DNA of 28,011 bases from JADJMO01 sp016794445 (GCA_016794445.1 JAEUKC010000204.1:1-28011); one strand, 5' to 3'. Positions 1-7,588 are shown, numbered from the stretch's first letter. Notes: generated from the letters alone by a model not told the origin. A program made the numbers and translations.

Positions 1-222
1 CCCCTCGAGCCGGAACGTGAGCGTGCCCTTGTCGACCGCGCCCCCGAGCGAGAGCTTGCTCAGCACGAAGCACTTCTCGGTGCACTTGGTGGTCGACTTG
101 GCGGTGAGCCACTGCGCGACCGCGTCGAGCTCCTTCACCGAGGAGGGCTCGTTCTGTGCGAGGGCCGCGCCGGGAGCGACGAGCACGGCGGCCACACAGG
201 CAGACATCAGGATCGAGCGCAT
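1..222 (-). CDS. Secreted protein of unknown function, N-terminal part (cut by window edge)
   Basis: Only the first 74 codons lie in the window; the rest continues beyond base 1. The start is the ATG at 222, with a purine-rich ribosome binding site (AAGGGAGA) about 8 bases upstream. Residues 1-22 form a Sec signal peptide (MRSILMSACVAAVLVAPG..) ending in ALA, with likely cleavage before QNEP. The mature start has a short helical stretch (VKELDAVAQWLTAKS) followed by two close cysteines (KCTEKC) and a strand-like segment (GTLTFRLEG). This looks like the beginning of an exported, possibly disulfide-stabilised envelope domain. I do not recognise the family. It is divergent from the acetyltransferase at 363, with 140 bases between the starts. 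Confidence 0.75.
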   Translation of the reverse strand, partial: MRSILMSACVAAVLVAPGAALAQNEPSSVKELDAVAQWLTAKSTTKCTEKCFVLSKLSLGGAVDKGTLTFRLEG

Positions 223-362
223 GCGAACGGTCTCCCTTCGGCCCAGCGGGCCCTCCCCCGAGACGGATGGGAGCCTACGAGGATCTCCCCGGGCCCACCG
301 ACGGTTGACGGGGCACGATTGTTCCCTTGCGGCCTGCTCGGTTTTCGGGAACGCACGGGGCG

Positions 363-1247
363 ATGTCGCGCTTCGTGGGCCCAGCGTCGACCGGGCGCGT
401 CAAATCCGGAGAGATCTGGCGACCGGAAGACGTGGTCGCGGCCCGCGAGCGCGGTGGTCTGCCCGCGCGTTTCGTCGTGCCGGCCCCCGCCGCCGGAATC
501 CATACGCTCGGACAACCGCTGGTGATCGTGCAGGCGCCGCCAAGGCCCGGCGACGTGGCGTGTCTGGTCTCGGGCGAACGCCTGGCCTTCCGTCGGGTAC
601 TCGCGGTGCACGGCACGCTGCTGCGGCTGCGGTGCGACATCGGCCCTTTCGAGGACCGATGGGACGCGCCGATCGTCGGGTGCGCGGTGTCGCGACCGAT
701 CGACCGGCTCGCGACGCTCGACCCGGAGCGGTTCACGGAGCTCGGGTGGCGCGCGGCGATGGCGGCGGCGCGCTACGCGGCGGCGCAGCAGCGGTTCCTG
801 CGAACGCGCGGGGGGCCTCGCCTCACGGTGGCCTCGCTCGAGGACAGCGACTGGCCGCGCGTGCGCGCGTTCTGGGCGGCGACGACCGACCAGACCCTGG
901 CGCCCTTCGCGGCCGGCTACCAGCACGCGGTGGGGCTGTTCGATCGGCGCACGCTGGTCGGGGTGAACATCCACCTGCAGGTCGGCAACGCCTCGTACTC
1001 GGCGTTCACGCTCGTCGACCGGCGCTACCGCGGGGTGGGCGGCGGTCGCAAGATGATCGAGCGCGCCGTCGAGGACGCGCGGCTGCGCGGCCTCTCGCTG
1101 GTGTACGTGCACATCCACGCGCGCAACCTGCCCTCGATCGCCGCCTACTCGGCGGTCGGGTTCCGCGCGGTGCGCTGGTGGGCGGACGACGCCGACCCGC
1201 TGCTCTCGGCGGAGCGGCAGTGGCGGGTGTTCGAGATCGGGCTCTAG
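363..1247 (+). CDS. GNAT-family acetyltransferase with a degenerate S24/S26 peptidase-like N-terminal region
   Basis: 294 residues from the ATG at 363; an in-frame TTG at 327 would add 12 residues but ATG is preferred. Residues about 152-292 are a GNAT fold: motif A reads DRRYRGVGGGRK (219-230), giving the R-x-x-G-x-G acetyl-CoA pyrophosphate loop, followed by helix, strand (LSLVYVHIHARN) and the AAYSAVGFRAV motif B. Residues about 38-112 resemble the S24/S26 (LexA/signal peptidase I) beta fold: RPGDVACLVSGERLAFRRVLAV..LLRLRCD..PIVGCAV matches the usual 'PGD-V-L-V ... HRVV-V ... GD ... ILG' pattern. The GxSM catalytic serine motif and the Lys/His of the dyad are not visible, so this part is probably not a working peptidase. 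The acetyl acceptor is unknown. The gene overlaps the convergent gene by the shared CTAG at its stop. Confidence 0.8.
   Translation: MSRFVGPASTGRVKSGEIWRPEDVVAARERGGLPARFVVPAPAAGIHTLGQPLVIVQAPPRPGDVACLVSGERLAFRRVLAVHGTLLRLRCDIGPFEDRWDAPIVGCAVSRPIDRLATLDPERFTELGWRAAMAAARYAAAQQRFLRTRGGPRLTVASLEDSDWPRVRAFWAATTDQTLAPFAAGYQHAVGLFDRRTLVGVNIHLQVGNASYSAFTLVDRRYRGVGGGRKMIERAVEDARLRGLSLVYVHIHARNLPSIAAYSAVGFRAVRWWADDADPLLSAERQWRVFEIGL
1244..1247. other. Shared CTAG: stop codons of two convergent genes
   Basis: The four bases CTAG give TAG on both strands: bases 1245-1247 stop the + strand acetyltransferase and bases 1246-1244 stop the - strand hypothetical gene. The two genes therefore have no intergenic space and no separate terminator is visible between them. 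Confidence 0.9.
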
Positions 1248-1711
1248 GGCGCGGCGAGCGCCGACCGCAACGCCTCGAGGCGCGCATCCACGGCGCCGAA
1301 CGTGAGCAGGAGCCCGCGGTCGAAGGCGTACGGGCCGAAGTCCGTGCACGCGCGGAAGAAGAACGCGACCTCCTCCACTGGCTCGTCGGCCAGGTCCACC
1401 GTCATCACGTGGCGCGCCTCGGCCTCCTCGTCGGAGAGGTCGAGCGTGGCCTCGACGAAGGCGCGGTCCGCGGCGTCGTGCCACGCCTCGGCGAAGCGAC
1501 CGCCACTGACGAAATAGCGGCAGCCCGCGGCCAAGAGGTGTCGCGCGAGCGCCTCGGGCGGATGGCCTCGATCGTCCCAGATCAGGCACGGAAAGGCCGC
1601 GCCCCCGAACGGGAGCTCGAAGGGCGCGGGCTCGGGGAGGTGGACGCAGGCGATCAGCCAGTGGCCCGACGCGATCCACTCGACGGGCGCATTGCTGCCA
1701 CCTGCTGACAT
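1244..1711 (-). CDS. Hypothetical protein downstream of ileS
   Basis: 155 residues, start ATG at 1711, four bases after the ileS stop, so almost certainly co-transcribed with ileS. No signal peptide or membrane segment. The sequence has an alpha/beta look: a strand (HWLIACVHL), FPCLIWDDRGHPPEALARHLLAAGCRYFVSGGRFAEAWHDAADRAFVEATL, then RHVMTVDLADEPVEEVAFFFRACTD. The last piece (threatening-type 'VMT..DEP.EE..FFF' signature) recurs, as I remember it, in uncharacterised bacterial proteins with DUF status; no catalytic motif can be assigned. Its stop is formed by the CTAG that also stops the convergent acetyltransferase. Function unknown; linkage to ileS may be only transcriptional. Confidence 0.75.
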   Translation of the reverse strand: MSAGGSNAPVEWIASGHWLIACVHLPEPAPFELPFGGAAFPCLIWDDRGHPPEALARHLLAAGCRYFVSGGRFAEAWHDAADRAFVEATLDLSDEEAEARHVMTVDLADEPVEEVAFFFRACTDFGPYAFDRGLLLTFGAVDARLEALRSALAAP

Positions 1712-1715
1712 GGAC

Positions 1716-4700
1716 TCAGGCCTTCGTCAGGCGCACCTTCAGGATCGCGCCCTCCACCTCGACCTCCTTGGCGGCCGGGTCGGCGTCCTCGCCATCGACG
1801 AGCACGAGGCCCGAGGCGCAGAGCACCGCTTCGGCGATGGTGGCGGTGTGCGTGCGGAGCGCGGCCATCGTGGCCGCGGGCCCCGTGACCCGCACGTCCA
1901 CGCGGTCCTGGAACTCGAGGCCGAGCTCCTTGCGCAGCGTCTGCAGGCGGTTCTGGAGCTCGCGGGCGATGCCCTCGGCCTCGAGCTCGGGGGTGATGCG
2001 GGTGTCGAGCACCACCACGCCCACGCGGTCGCCCGCGGCGGCGAAGCCCTCGCGCGCGATGACCTGCACCTCGACGTCCTCCTGGGTGACCTCGAGCGGC
2101 TGGCCGTCGATGAGCACCCCGGGGACGATCGCCTTGCCGTTGGTGACGAGCTCGGCGCGGAGCGAGCCCGCGTCGACCGTCTCGAGGGCCTTCTTCACCG
2201 CCTGCACCTCCTTGCCGATGCGCGGCCCGAGGGAGCGGAAGTTGGGCTTGAGCTTGAAGGTGACGAAGTCGCCGGCGTGGTCTGGCGCGACGAGCTCGAC
2301 GACGTGGACGTTGAGCTCCTCCTTGATCACGTCGAGGTGGGCGCGCAGGCCCGCGGCGCGCTCCTTGGCCATGACCACCGTGGCGGTCGCGAGCGGGCGG
2401 CGCACCTTGAGCTTGCTCGCGGTTCGCACCTGCAGGCCGAGCGAGACCACGGCGCGGGCGTCGGCCATCTCGCGCGAGAGCGGCTCGTCGATGCGCGCGA
2501 CGTCGGCGGTGGGGAAGTCGCAGAGGTGCACGCTGGGCGGCGCGCCGGGCTCGTGGACCAGCGCCCGGTAGGCCTCCTCGGCGAGGAACGGGGTGAACGG
2601 CGCGGCCACCTTGGCGATCGTGACCAGCGCCTCGTGCAGGGTGCCGTAGGCGTCGCGCTTGTCGGCCGAGGCCTCCGCGGTGCCCGCGGCCCAGAACCGG
2701 TCGCGCGAGCGGCGGAGCCACCAGTTGGAGAGCGACTCGGTGAGCGCGACCAGCGTCTGCGCCGACTCGTACACCTCGTAGCGGTCCATGTGCGTGGTCA
2801 CGTCGCGCACGGCGAGGGCGAGCTCGGAGAGCAGCCAGCGATCGAGCGGGCTCGCCGGCACCTCCGCGCGGCGGTGCACGCGCGGGTCGAAGCCGTCGAT
2901 GTTGGCGTAGATGGTGAAGAACGACAGCACGTTGCGCAGCTTGATCGCGAAGTCCTTCTGCAGCGCGCGCACGTTGGAGAGCGAGTGCCGCGTGTTGGTC
3001 CACGGCGGGCTCGCCGCGTAGAAGAACCAGCGGAACGCGTCGGCGCCCGGCGCGGGGGTGCTCGGGTCCTCGAGGTAGACACGCTGCTTCTCCGGCAGGC
3101 GGGGCACCTCGACCGGCTTCACGTCGAGCCCGCGCGGGTAGAGCTCGGCGCCGACGGCGGCGCGGTCGGCGTCGCCCAGCACGACGACGCGGCGCGGGAG
3201 CTTCTTGTGCGCGCGCACGACGAACGAGCGCGCGGCCCCCTCGCCGACGTAGACGTCGACCTTGGCGCCGTCCTGGAGATCGAGGCCGTCGAGGTCGTCG
3301 CGGGCGACCGCGCACTCGCCCGGCTTCACCTCGACGCCGGACTGCGCGGCGTCGACCACCGCGAACTCCATGCGCACGCGGTCGAGGATGACCTCGGGCG
3401 GGGTGTAGTTGCCCTTGCTCTTCGACTCCTTCTTGCCCTCGCGGTCGCCCACGTGGCCGAGGACGATGCAGGTCTTGTAGGGGTGGGCCTTGCTGGTCGG
3501 GTCGAGGCCGAACTCGGCGCGCGTCTTCGCGTCGAACACCAGCGTGCTGATCATGAGCAAGCTGTAGAACCAGCCGCGGGTCTGGTCGATCGCCTCGCTG
3601 ATGAAGTCGGCCGGCCACTGCGAGCGCATGCGCTCGACGGAGCCCTGCTGGTGGGGGAAGCCCCACTGCGCGAACGGCATGCACCCCGAGTCGAACCAGC
3701 AGTCGATCACCTCGGGCACGCGGCGCATCGTCTTGCCGGTCTTCGGCGACGGGAAGGTGACCTGGTCGATCCACGGCTTGTGGACGATGAGGTCGTCGCT
3801 CAGGGTCGGGTCGGCCTTCTTCGCCGCGTGGAAGTGGTCGAACGCGTGCGGGTTGAGCTTCAGGATCTCGTCGACGCTGGTCGGCGCGTGCATGTCGGTC
3901 GGGTCGTCCTCGGAGACCCACACGTTGAGCGGCGTGCCCCAGAAGCGCTCGCGCGAGAGCGCCCAGTCCACGTTGTTCTGCAGGAAGTCGCCGAAGCGAC
4001 CCTCCTTGATGTGCGGGGGCAGCCAGTTCACCTCGCGGTTGTTGGCGATGGCGTCGTCCTTGTGCGCGGTGGTGCGGATGAACCACGCGGGGCGCGCGAA
4101 CTGGATGAGCGGGTCGTCGTCGGCGCGCCAGCAGAACGGGTAGTCGTGGCGATAGAGCTCCTTCAAGAGGAGCAGGCCGCGCTGGTGGAGATCGTCGAGG
4201 ATGCCCTTGTCGGCGTCCTTGACCCACTGGCCCGCCCACTTCGGGACGTCGGCCTTGAACGTGCCGTCGGCCTCGATGGCGCAGAACAGCTCGAGGGGCT
4301 CGCCGAACGTGCGCTCGAGGCGCTTGTGGGCCTGGTTGTCGTCCTCGCCGAACGCGGGCGCGATGTGGACGATGCCGGTGCCGCTGTCGAGCGTGACGAA
4401 GTCCTCGACGAGGACGCGCCAGTACTTCACCTCGCCCTTGGCGGTCCGATCGCCCGCGTGATCCTCGGCGTAGAGGTCGAACGGCGGCTGGTAGCGGAGC
4501 CCGGCCAGCGCGGAGCCCTTCACCGAGAAGCCCGCGACGCGCTCGCCCTTGGTCTTCTTGGCGAACTCGTCGGCGAGCGCCTCGGCGACGAGCACCGGGC
4601 CGCTCGGGGTCTGCACCGCGACATAGGCGGCTTCGGCCTTCACCGCGGCGTACATGTTGGAGGGGAGCGTCCACGGGGTGGTCGTCCACGCAGCGAGCGC

Positions 4701-5375
4701 GAGGCCCGCGGGCGCGCCGGGCGGCGCGTCGACCAGCGGGAAGCGCACGAAGCAGCTCGGGTCGTCGACCTGCTTGTAGCCCTGGCCGACCTCGCCCGAC
4801 GAGAGCGCGGTGCCGCCCTGCGCCCACCACCACACGACCTTGTGACCGCGGTAGAGCAGGCCCTTCTGCAGGAGCTGCCCGAGCGCCCACCACACGCTCT
4901 CGACGTAGGACTTGTGGTAGGTGACGTAGGCCGCGTCGAGGTCGCACCAGAACGCGATGCGCTCGGTGAGCCGGCGCCACTCCTCGGTGTAGCGGAACAC
5001 GCTGTCCACGCAGCGGCGGATGAACGGCTCGACGCCGTACTCCTCGATGGCCGCCTTGCCGTGGATGCGCAGCTCCTTCTCGACCTCGACCTCGACGGGC
5101 AGGCCGTGGGTGTCCCAGCCCGCCTTGCGGTCGACCCGGTAGCCGCGCATCGTCTTGTAGCGCGGGAACAGGTCCTTCATGACCCGCGTCAACACATGGC
5201 CGTTGTGGGGCGTGCCGTTCGCGGTCGGCGGTCCCTCGAAGAACACGAACGGGCCGTTCGGCGCGGGGCGCTCGAGCGTGCGCTCGAAGATGCGCTCGCT
5301 GCGCCAGAACTCGATGATGGCCTTCTCGGACTCGGGGAACCGGAGCGAAGTGTCGACCTTGGGGAATACCGGCAT
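1716..5375 (-). CDS. ileS: Isoleucyl-tRNA synthetase (type 2, eukaryote-like) with an extra domain after the KMSKS loop
   Basis: 1219 residues, class I aminoacyl-tRNA synthetase that charges tRNA-Ile in the cytoplasm. HIGH motif is HNGH at 57-60 (GTPHNGHVL). The CP1 editing domain has TTPWTLPSN (232-240) and GTGIVHIAPAFGEDD (332-346). The WFDSGCMPFAQ segment is at 560-570 and the signature loop is KESKSKGN at 649-656, with Glu in place of Met in KMSKS. The C-terminus lacks the Cys zinc cluster of the ordinary bacterial enzyme, and the overall style fits IleRS type 2, a group known for natural mupirocin resistance (family knowledge, not shown here). Odd: normally about 15-20 residues separate KMSKSKGN from GADAxRWF, but here about 120 do, so residues about 665-772 are an insertion. 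No Shine-Dalgarno is visible at the ATG; a TAGCGT hexamer lies 9 bases upstream. The 155-residue gene follows after 4 bases. Confidence 0.95.
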   Translation of the reverse strand: MPVFPKVDTSLRFPESEKAIIEFWRSERIFERTLERPAPNGPFVFFEGPPTANGTPHNGHVLTRVMKDLFPRYKTMRGYRVDRKAGWDTHGLPVEVEVEKELRIHGKAAIEEYGVEPFIRRCVDSVFRYTEEWRRLTERIAFWCDLDAAYVTYHKSYVESVWWALGQLLQKGLLYRGHKVVWWWAQGGTALSSGEVGQGYKQVDDPSCFVRFPLVDAPPGAPAGLALAAWTTTPWTLPSNMYAAVKAEAAYVAVQTPSGPVLVAEALADEFAKKTKGERVAGFSVKGSALAGLRYQPPFDLYAEDHAGDRTAKGEVKYWRVLVEDFVTLDSGTGIVHIAPAFGEDDNQAHKRLERTFGEPLELFCAIEADGTFKADVPKWAGQWVKDADKGILDDLHQRGLLLLKELYRHDYPFCWRADDDPLIQFARPAWFIRTTAHKDDAIANNREVNWLPPHIKEGRFGDFLQNNVDWALSRERFWGTPLNVWVSEDDPTDMHAPTSVDEILKLNPHAFDHFHAAKKADPTLSDDLIVHKPWIDQVTFPSPKTGKTMRRVPEVIDCWFDSGCMPFAQWGFPHQQGSVERMRSQWPADFISEAIDQTRGWFYSLLMISTLVFDAKTRAEFGLDPTSKAHPYKTCIVLGHVGDREGKKESKSKGNYTPPEVILDRVRMEFAVVDAAQSGVEVKPGECAVARDDLDGLDLQDGAKVDVYVGEGAARSFVVRAHKKLPRRVVVLGDADRAAVGAELYPRGLDVKPVEVPRLPEKQRVYLEDPSTPAPGADAFRWFFYAASPPWTNTRHSLSNVRALQKDFAIKLRNVLSFFTIYANIDGFDPRVHRRAEVPASPLDRWLLSELALAVRDVTTHMDRYEVYESAQTLVALTESLSNWWLRRSRDRFWAAGTAEASADKRDAYGTLHEALVTIAKVAAPFTPFLAEEAYRALVHEPGAPPSVHLCDFPTADVARIDEPLSREMADARAVVSLGLQVRTASKLKVRRPLATATVVMAKERAAGLRAHLDVIKEELNVHVVELVAPDHAGDFVTFKLKPNFRSLGPRIGKEVQAVKKALETVDAGSLRAELVTNGKAIVPGVLIDGQPLEVTQEDVEVQVIAREGFAAAGDRVGVVVLDTRITPELEAEGIARELQNRLQTLRKELGLEFQDRVDVRVTGPAATMAALRTHTATIAEAVLCASGLVLVDGEDADPAAKEVEVEGAILKVRLTKA
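3060..3383 (-). other. Insertion domain in IleRS between KMSKS loop and GADAFRWF segment
   Basis: Corresponds to IleRS residues about 665-772. It starts after VILDR and ends before GADAFRWFFYAASPPW, both recognisable IleRS core. The insert reads as a compact beta-rich unit: CAVARDDLDGLDLQDGAKV, then VYVGEGAARSFVVRAHKK, then RRVVVLGDADRAAVGAELY. The 'DL-xx-LDL-xDG-xKVxVYVG' pattern recalls double-psi beta-barrel or CDC48-N-like domains; that comparison is weak and from memory. The boundaries are estimates. Confidence 0.7.
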
Positions 5376-5384
5376 GGCAGAGGC

Positions 5385-5414
5385 ACGCTAGTCCGACGGC
5401 TGACGGGACGGCAA
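5385..5414 (-). promoter_or_regulatory. Candidate ileS promoter, leaderless arrangement
   Basis: Read on the minus strand: TTGCCG (5414-5409), an 18-base spacer, then TAGCGT (5390-5385), ending 9 bases before the ATG at 5375. That places the expected transcription start at or next to the start codon, which has no Shine-Dalgarno. Confidence 0.35.
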
Positions 5415-5427
5415 TCGATGCTACGGT
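5400..5427 (+). promoter_or_regulatory. Candidate promoter of the histidine-motif lipoprotein
   Basis: CTGACG (5400-5405), 16-base spacer, TACGGT (5422-5427), then 8 bases (TTCCCCCC) to the ATG at 5436. There is no Shine-Dalgarno. It overlaps the divergent ileS promoter candidate in the 60-base gap. Confidence 0.35.
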
Positions 5428-5435
5428 TTCCCCCC

Positions 5436-5903
5436 ATGACGATCTCTCGCAAAGACTTTCTTCGGCTCTCGGTGACCTTCGGCGGCGTCGCGGCGGCGGC
5501 GCATCTCGTCGGCTGCGGCAGCGACGATCCGGCCCCCAGCGGCACCACGGACACGGGCACCGCGACCGACACGGGCACCGCGACCGACACCGGCACTGCG
5601 ACCGACACCGGCACCAAGACGGACACCGGCACCGCCAGCGACACGCCCGCCGAGGCCGCCGCGTGCACCAAGGTGAGCCCGGAGATCGGGACCAACCACG
5701 GTCACGTGCTCGACGTCCCCTTCGCCGACCTCACGGCCACCGGCGACAAGACCTACGACATCAAGGGCAGCTCGCTGCACACCCACTCGGTGACCCTCAC
5801 CGAGGCGCAGCGCAAGGACATCGCGGCGAGCAAGACCGTGATCGTCAACTCGACCGATGGCGGCGCCGCCCACACCCACGCCATCACCATCAGCTGCACC
5901 TGA
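5436..5903 (+). CDS. Small lipoprotein with TDTGTA repeat linker and histidine-motif domain
   Basis: 155 residues from the ATG at 5436. The N-terminus SRKDFLRLSVTFGG is a Tat-like signal with Arg-Lys in place of Arg-Arg, followed by a lipobox, LVGC (Cys27), so the protein is probably folded before export and then lipid-anchored. Residues 38-67 are five TDTGTA-type hexapeptides, a flexible linker. The C-terminal domain (about 76-155) carries NHGH (87-90), HTH (115-117) and HTH (146-148) in matching beta contexts, plus Cys77 and Cys154 which could form a disulfide. The paired H-x-H motifs suggest metal binding, but I know no demonstrated function. The FemAB-like gene begins 7 bases after the stop, so the two are likely co-transcribed. 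Confidence 0.85.
   Translation: MTISRKDFLRLSVTFGGVAAAAHLVGCGSDDPAPSGTTDTGTATDTGTATDTGTATDTGTKTDTGTASDTPAEAAACTKVSPEIGTNHGHVLDVPFADLTATGDKTYDIKGSSLHTHSVTLTEAQRKDIAASKTVIVNSTDGGAAHTHAITISCT
5547..5636 (+). repeat. Five tandem 18-base units encoding TDTGTA
   Basis: Five in-frame 18-base units (type ACCGACACGGGCACCGCG) with scattered third-base changes, e.g. the fourth unit ends in AAG giving TDTGTK. It lies in the linker of the lipoprotein. The purity of the first two units suggests slippage-driven length variation. Confidence 0.85.
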
Positions 5904-5910
5904 TCGACGC

Positions 5911-7050
5911 GTGAGCGAGGCCCTCGAGGTCCGGCTCGTCGAGAAGCTCGACACGATCCCCGAAGCGACCTGGAACGGGTTGCTCGGGGAGCGTGCGTCG
6001 CCGTTCCTCGAGTGGGCATGGCTCGAGGCCCTCGAGCGCGCGGGCTGCGTCGGCGCCGACAAGGGCTGGCTGCCGCAGCACCTGACCCTCTACCGCGCAG
6101 GCAAGCTGATCGCCGCCGCGCCCGCGTACCTGAAGGGCAACAGCGAGGGCGAGTTCGTCTTCGACTGGCAGTGGGCGAGCTTCGCCGAGCAGAAGCTGGG
6201 CATCGACTACTACCCCAAGCTGGTCGTGGCGGTGCCGTTCACGCCCGTGACCGGCGAGCGCATCCTCGTCGCGCCGGGCGAGGACCGCGCCGCGCTCACC
6301 GAGATGCTCGGCGTCGCGGTCACCAAGATCGTGCAGCAGCTCGGCCTGAGCTCGGGGCACGTGCTGTTCCCGCGCGAAGAGGAGGCCGACGCCCTCGTGC
6401 GGGCGGGCCTCGTGCGCCGCCTCGGCGTGCAGTTCCACTGGAAGAACCAGGGCTTCGCCACCTTCGACGACTTCCTCTCGTCGATGGGCTCCAAGAAGAA
6501 GCACCAGATCAAGCGCGAGCGGCGCGAGGTGAAGGCGCAGGGGATCGTGATCGAGACCCGCCGCGGGTCGGACCTCGACGAGGAGACCCTCGCCGCGGCC
6601 TACCGGTTCTACCTCGCGACGGTCGACAAGTTCGTGTGGGGCCGCCGCTACCTGAACGCGGAGTTCTTCCGGCTGATCGCGGAGCGCTGGGCGAACGACC
6701 GCCTCGAGGTGGTCGTGGCCAAGCGCAACGGCGTGCTCGTGGGCGGCGCGGTGAACGTCCACAAGGACGACCGCCTCTACGGCCGCTACTGGGGCGCCGA
6801 CGAGGACGTGAAGTTCCTCCACTTCGACGTCTGTTACTACCACTCGATCGAGGAGTGCATCGCCCGCAAGGACGCGGTGTTCGAGCCCGGCGCGGGCGGC
6901 GAGCACAAGGCCCGCCGCGGCTTCGCGCCCACCAAGACCTGGAGCGCCCACTACCTCCGCGACCCGCGCATGCGGCGGGTGATCGCGGACGTGTGCGCCC
7001 GCGAGGCGGCCCACGTGGAACGCATGGTGGAGACCGGCGAGGAGGAGTAG
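5911..7050 (+). CDS. FemAB-like GNAT acyltransferase (peptidogalycan biosynthesis family)
   Basis: 379 residues from GTG at 5911. An in-frame ATG at 5857 lies inside the upstream lipoprotein and would add a Pro/Ser-rich stretch that is only a shadow of that gene, so GTG is chosen. The protein matches the FemAB-like family once called DUF482: PFLEWAWLEALERAGCV near the start, the HLTLYRAGKLIAAAPAYLKGNSEGEFVFDWQWA block, YYPKLVVAVPFTPVTGERIL, the basic SMGSKKKHQIKRERREV helix, and the VLVGGAVNVHKDDRLYGRYWG and HFDVCYYHSIEECI blocks of the GNAT core. The C-terminal FEPGAGGEHKARRGFAPTKTWSAHY signature is very typical. Members are thought to add aminoacyl or other acyl groups to envelope polymers; the substrate is not known. 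No signal peptide: cytoplasmic. Confidence 0.88.
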   Translation: MSEALEVRLVEKLDTIPEATWNGLLGERASPFLEWAWLEALERAGCVGADKGWLPQHLTLYRAGKLIAAAPAYLKGNSEGEFVFDWQWASFAEQKLGIDYYPKLVVAVPFTPVTGERILVAPGEDRAALTEMLGVAVTKIVQQLGLSSGHVLFPREEEADALVRAGLVRRLGVQFHWKNQGFATFDDFLSSMGSKKKHQIKRERREVKAQGIVIETRRGSDLDEETLAAAYRFYLATVDKFVWGRRYLNAEFFRLIAERWANDRLEVVVAKRNGVLVGGAVNVHKDDRLYGRYWGADEDVKFLHFDVCYYHSIEECIARKDAVFEPGAGGEHKARRGFAPTKTWSAHYLRDPRMRRVIADVCAREAAHVERMVETGEEE

Positions 7051-7057
7051 TCCGCGG

Positions 7058-7582
7058 TCAGTTGCAGAGGCCGAGGAGCCCGGGCCCCTCGAAGATGCAC
7101 TTCGCCGGCGACGTGGGCTCCTTGCACGGGATCGCCGGACACCCGACGGTGCACTTCAGCTTCGCGAACCAGTCAGCCATCGCCTCGAGGCTCCGGGTGG
7201 CGTCGTTGGCCGGGCTCGCGTTGACCTTGCAGCCGCAGAAGTCCTTGGCAATCTGGATGCTGCAGTCGGCGTCGCACGCGCACCGCCTCGCCTCGGGCAA
7301 GGTCGTCGAGTACTTGAGGGTGAGCGCGTCGCAGCCCAGCCCGGTCACATCGGGGGTGACGGTGCTCTTGGGCCGCGGACAGAGTGGGCCGTCGGGGGCC
7401 GTGTCCCTTCCGGTGTCGAGCCCCGTGTCCGTCCGTGTGTCCGTCGAGGCGTCCGTGCTCCCGCTGTCCGTCGTCGATCCGGTGTCGACCGACGCATCTC
7501 CGGCCGCGTCGGTCCCGCCGACGTCGAACGTGGAACTGCTGCAACCCAAGAGCCCGAGGAGGCAAAGCGCGCCGAACCGCAT
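7058..7582 (-). CDS. Cys-rich lipoprotein with Asp/Thr/Ser linker
   Basis: 174 residues from the ATG at 7582. A short signal peptide ends in the lipobox LLGC (Cys14). Residues about 18-65 are a low-complexity Asp/Thr/Ser/Gly linker (DTGSTTDSGSTDASTDT..). The rest is a compact domain with 12 cysteines (68, 84, 101, 103, 107, 116, 118, 144, 148, 153, 162, 173), including CACDADC and CGCK, an even number consistent with six disulfides in the periplasm or at the surface. I do not recognise the domain by name. Its stop is only 7 bases from the convergent FemAB-like gene. A TAGGGT hexamer lies 6 bases before the ATG and no Shine-Dalgarno is present. Confidence 0.82.
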   Translation of the reverse strand: MRFGALCLLGLLGCSSSTFDVGGTDAAGDASVDTGSTTDSGSTDASTDTRTDTGLDTGRDTAPDGPLCPRPKSTVTPDVTGLGCDALTLKYSTTLPEARRCACDADCSIQIAKDFCGCKVNASPANDATRSLEAMADWFAKLKCTVGCPAIPCKEPTSPAKCIFEGPGLLGLCN

Positions 7583-7588
7583 GCCCGA

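Noticed and set aside
17..1708. Open frames on both strands spanning 17-1708
   Set aside because: They cross the well-supported acetyltransferase and hypothetical gene in other frames and show low-complexity Arg/Ala/Pro sequence.
5547..5636. CRISPR-like short repeat array
   Set aside because: The units are contiguous without spacers, in frame, and encode a hexapeptide linker.
1692..5903. 1403-codon open frame on the + strand
   Set aside because: It is antisense to ileS and runs out of frame into the lipoprotein; composition is His/Arg/Glu/Val/Ala-rich with no domain, typical of GC-rich shadow frames.
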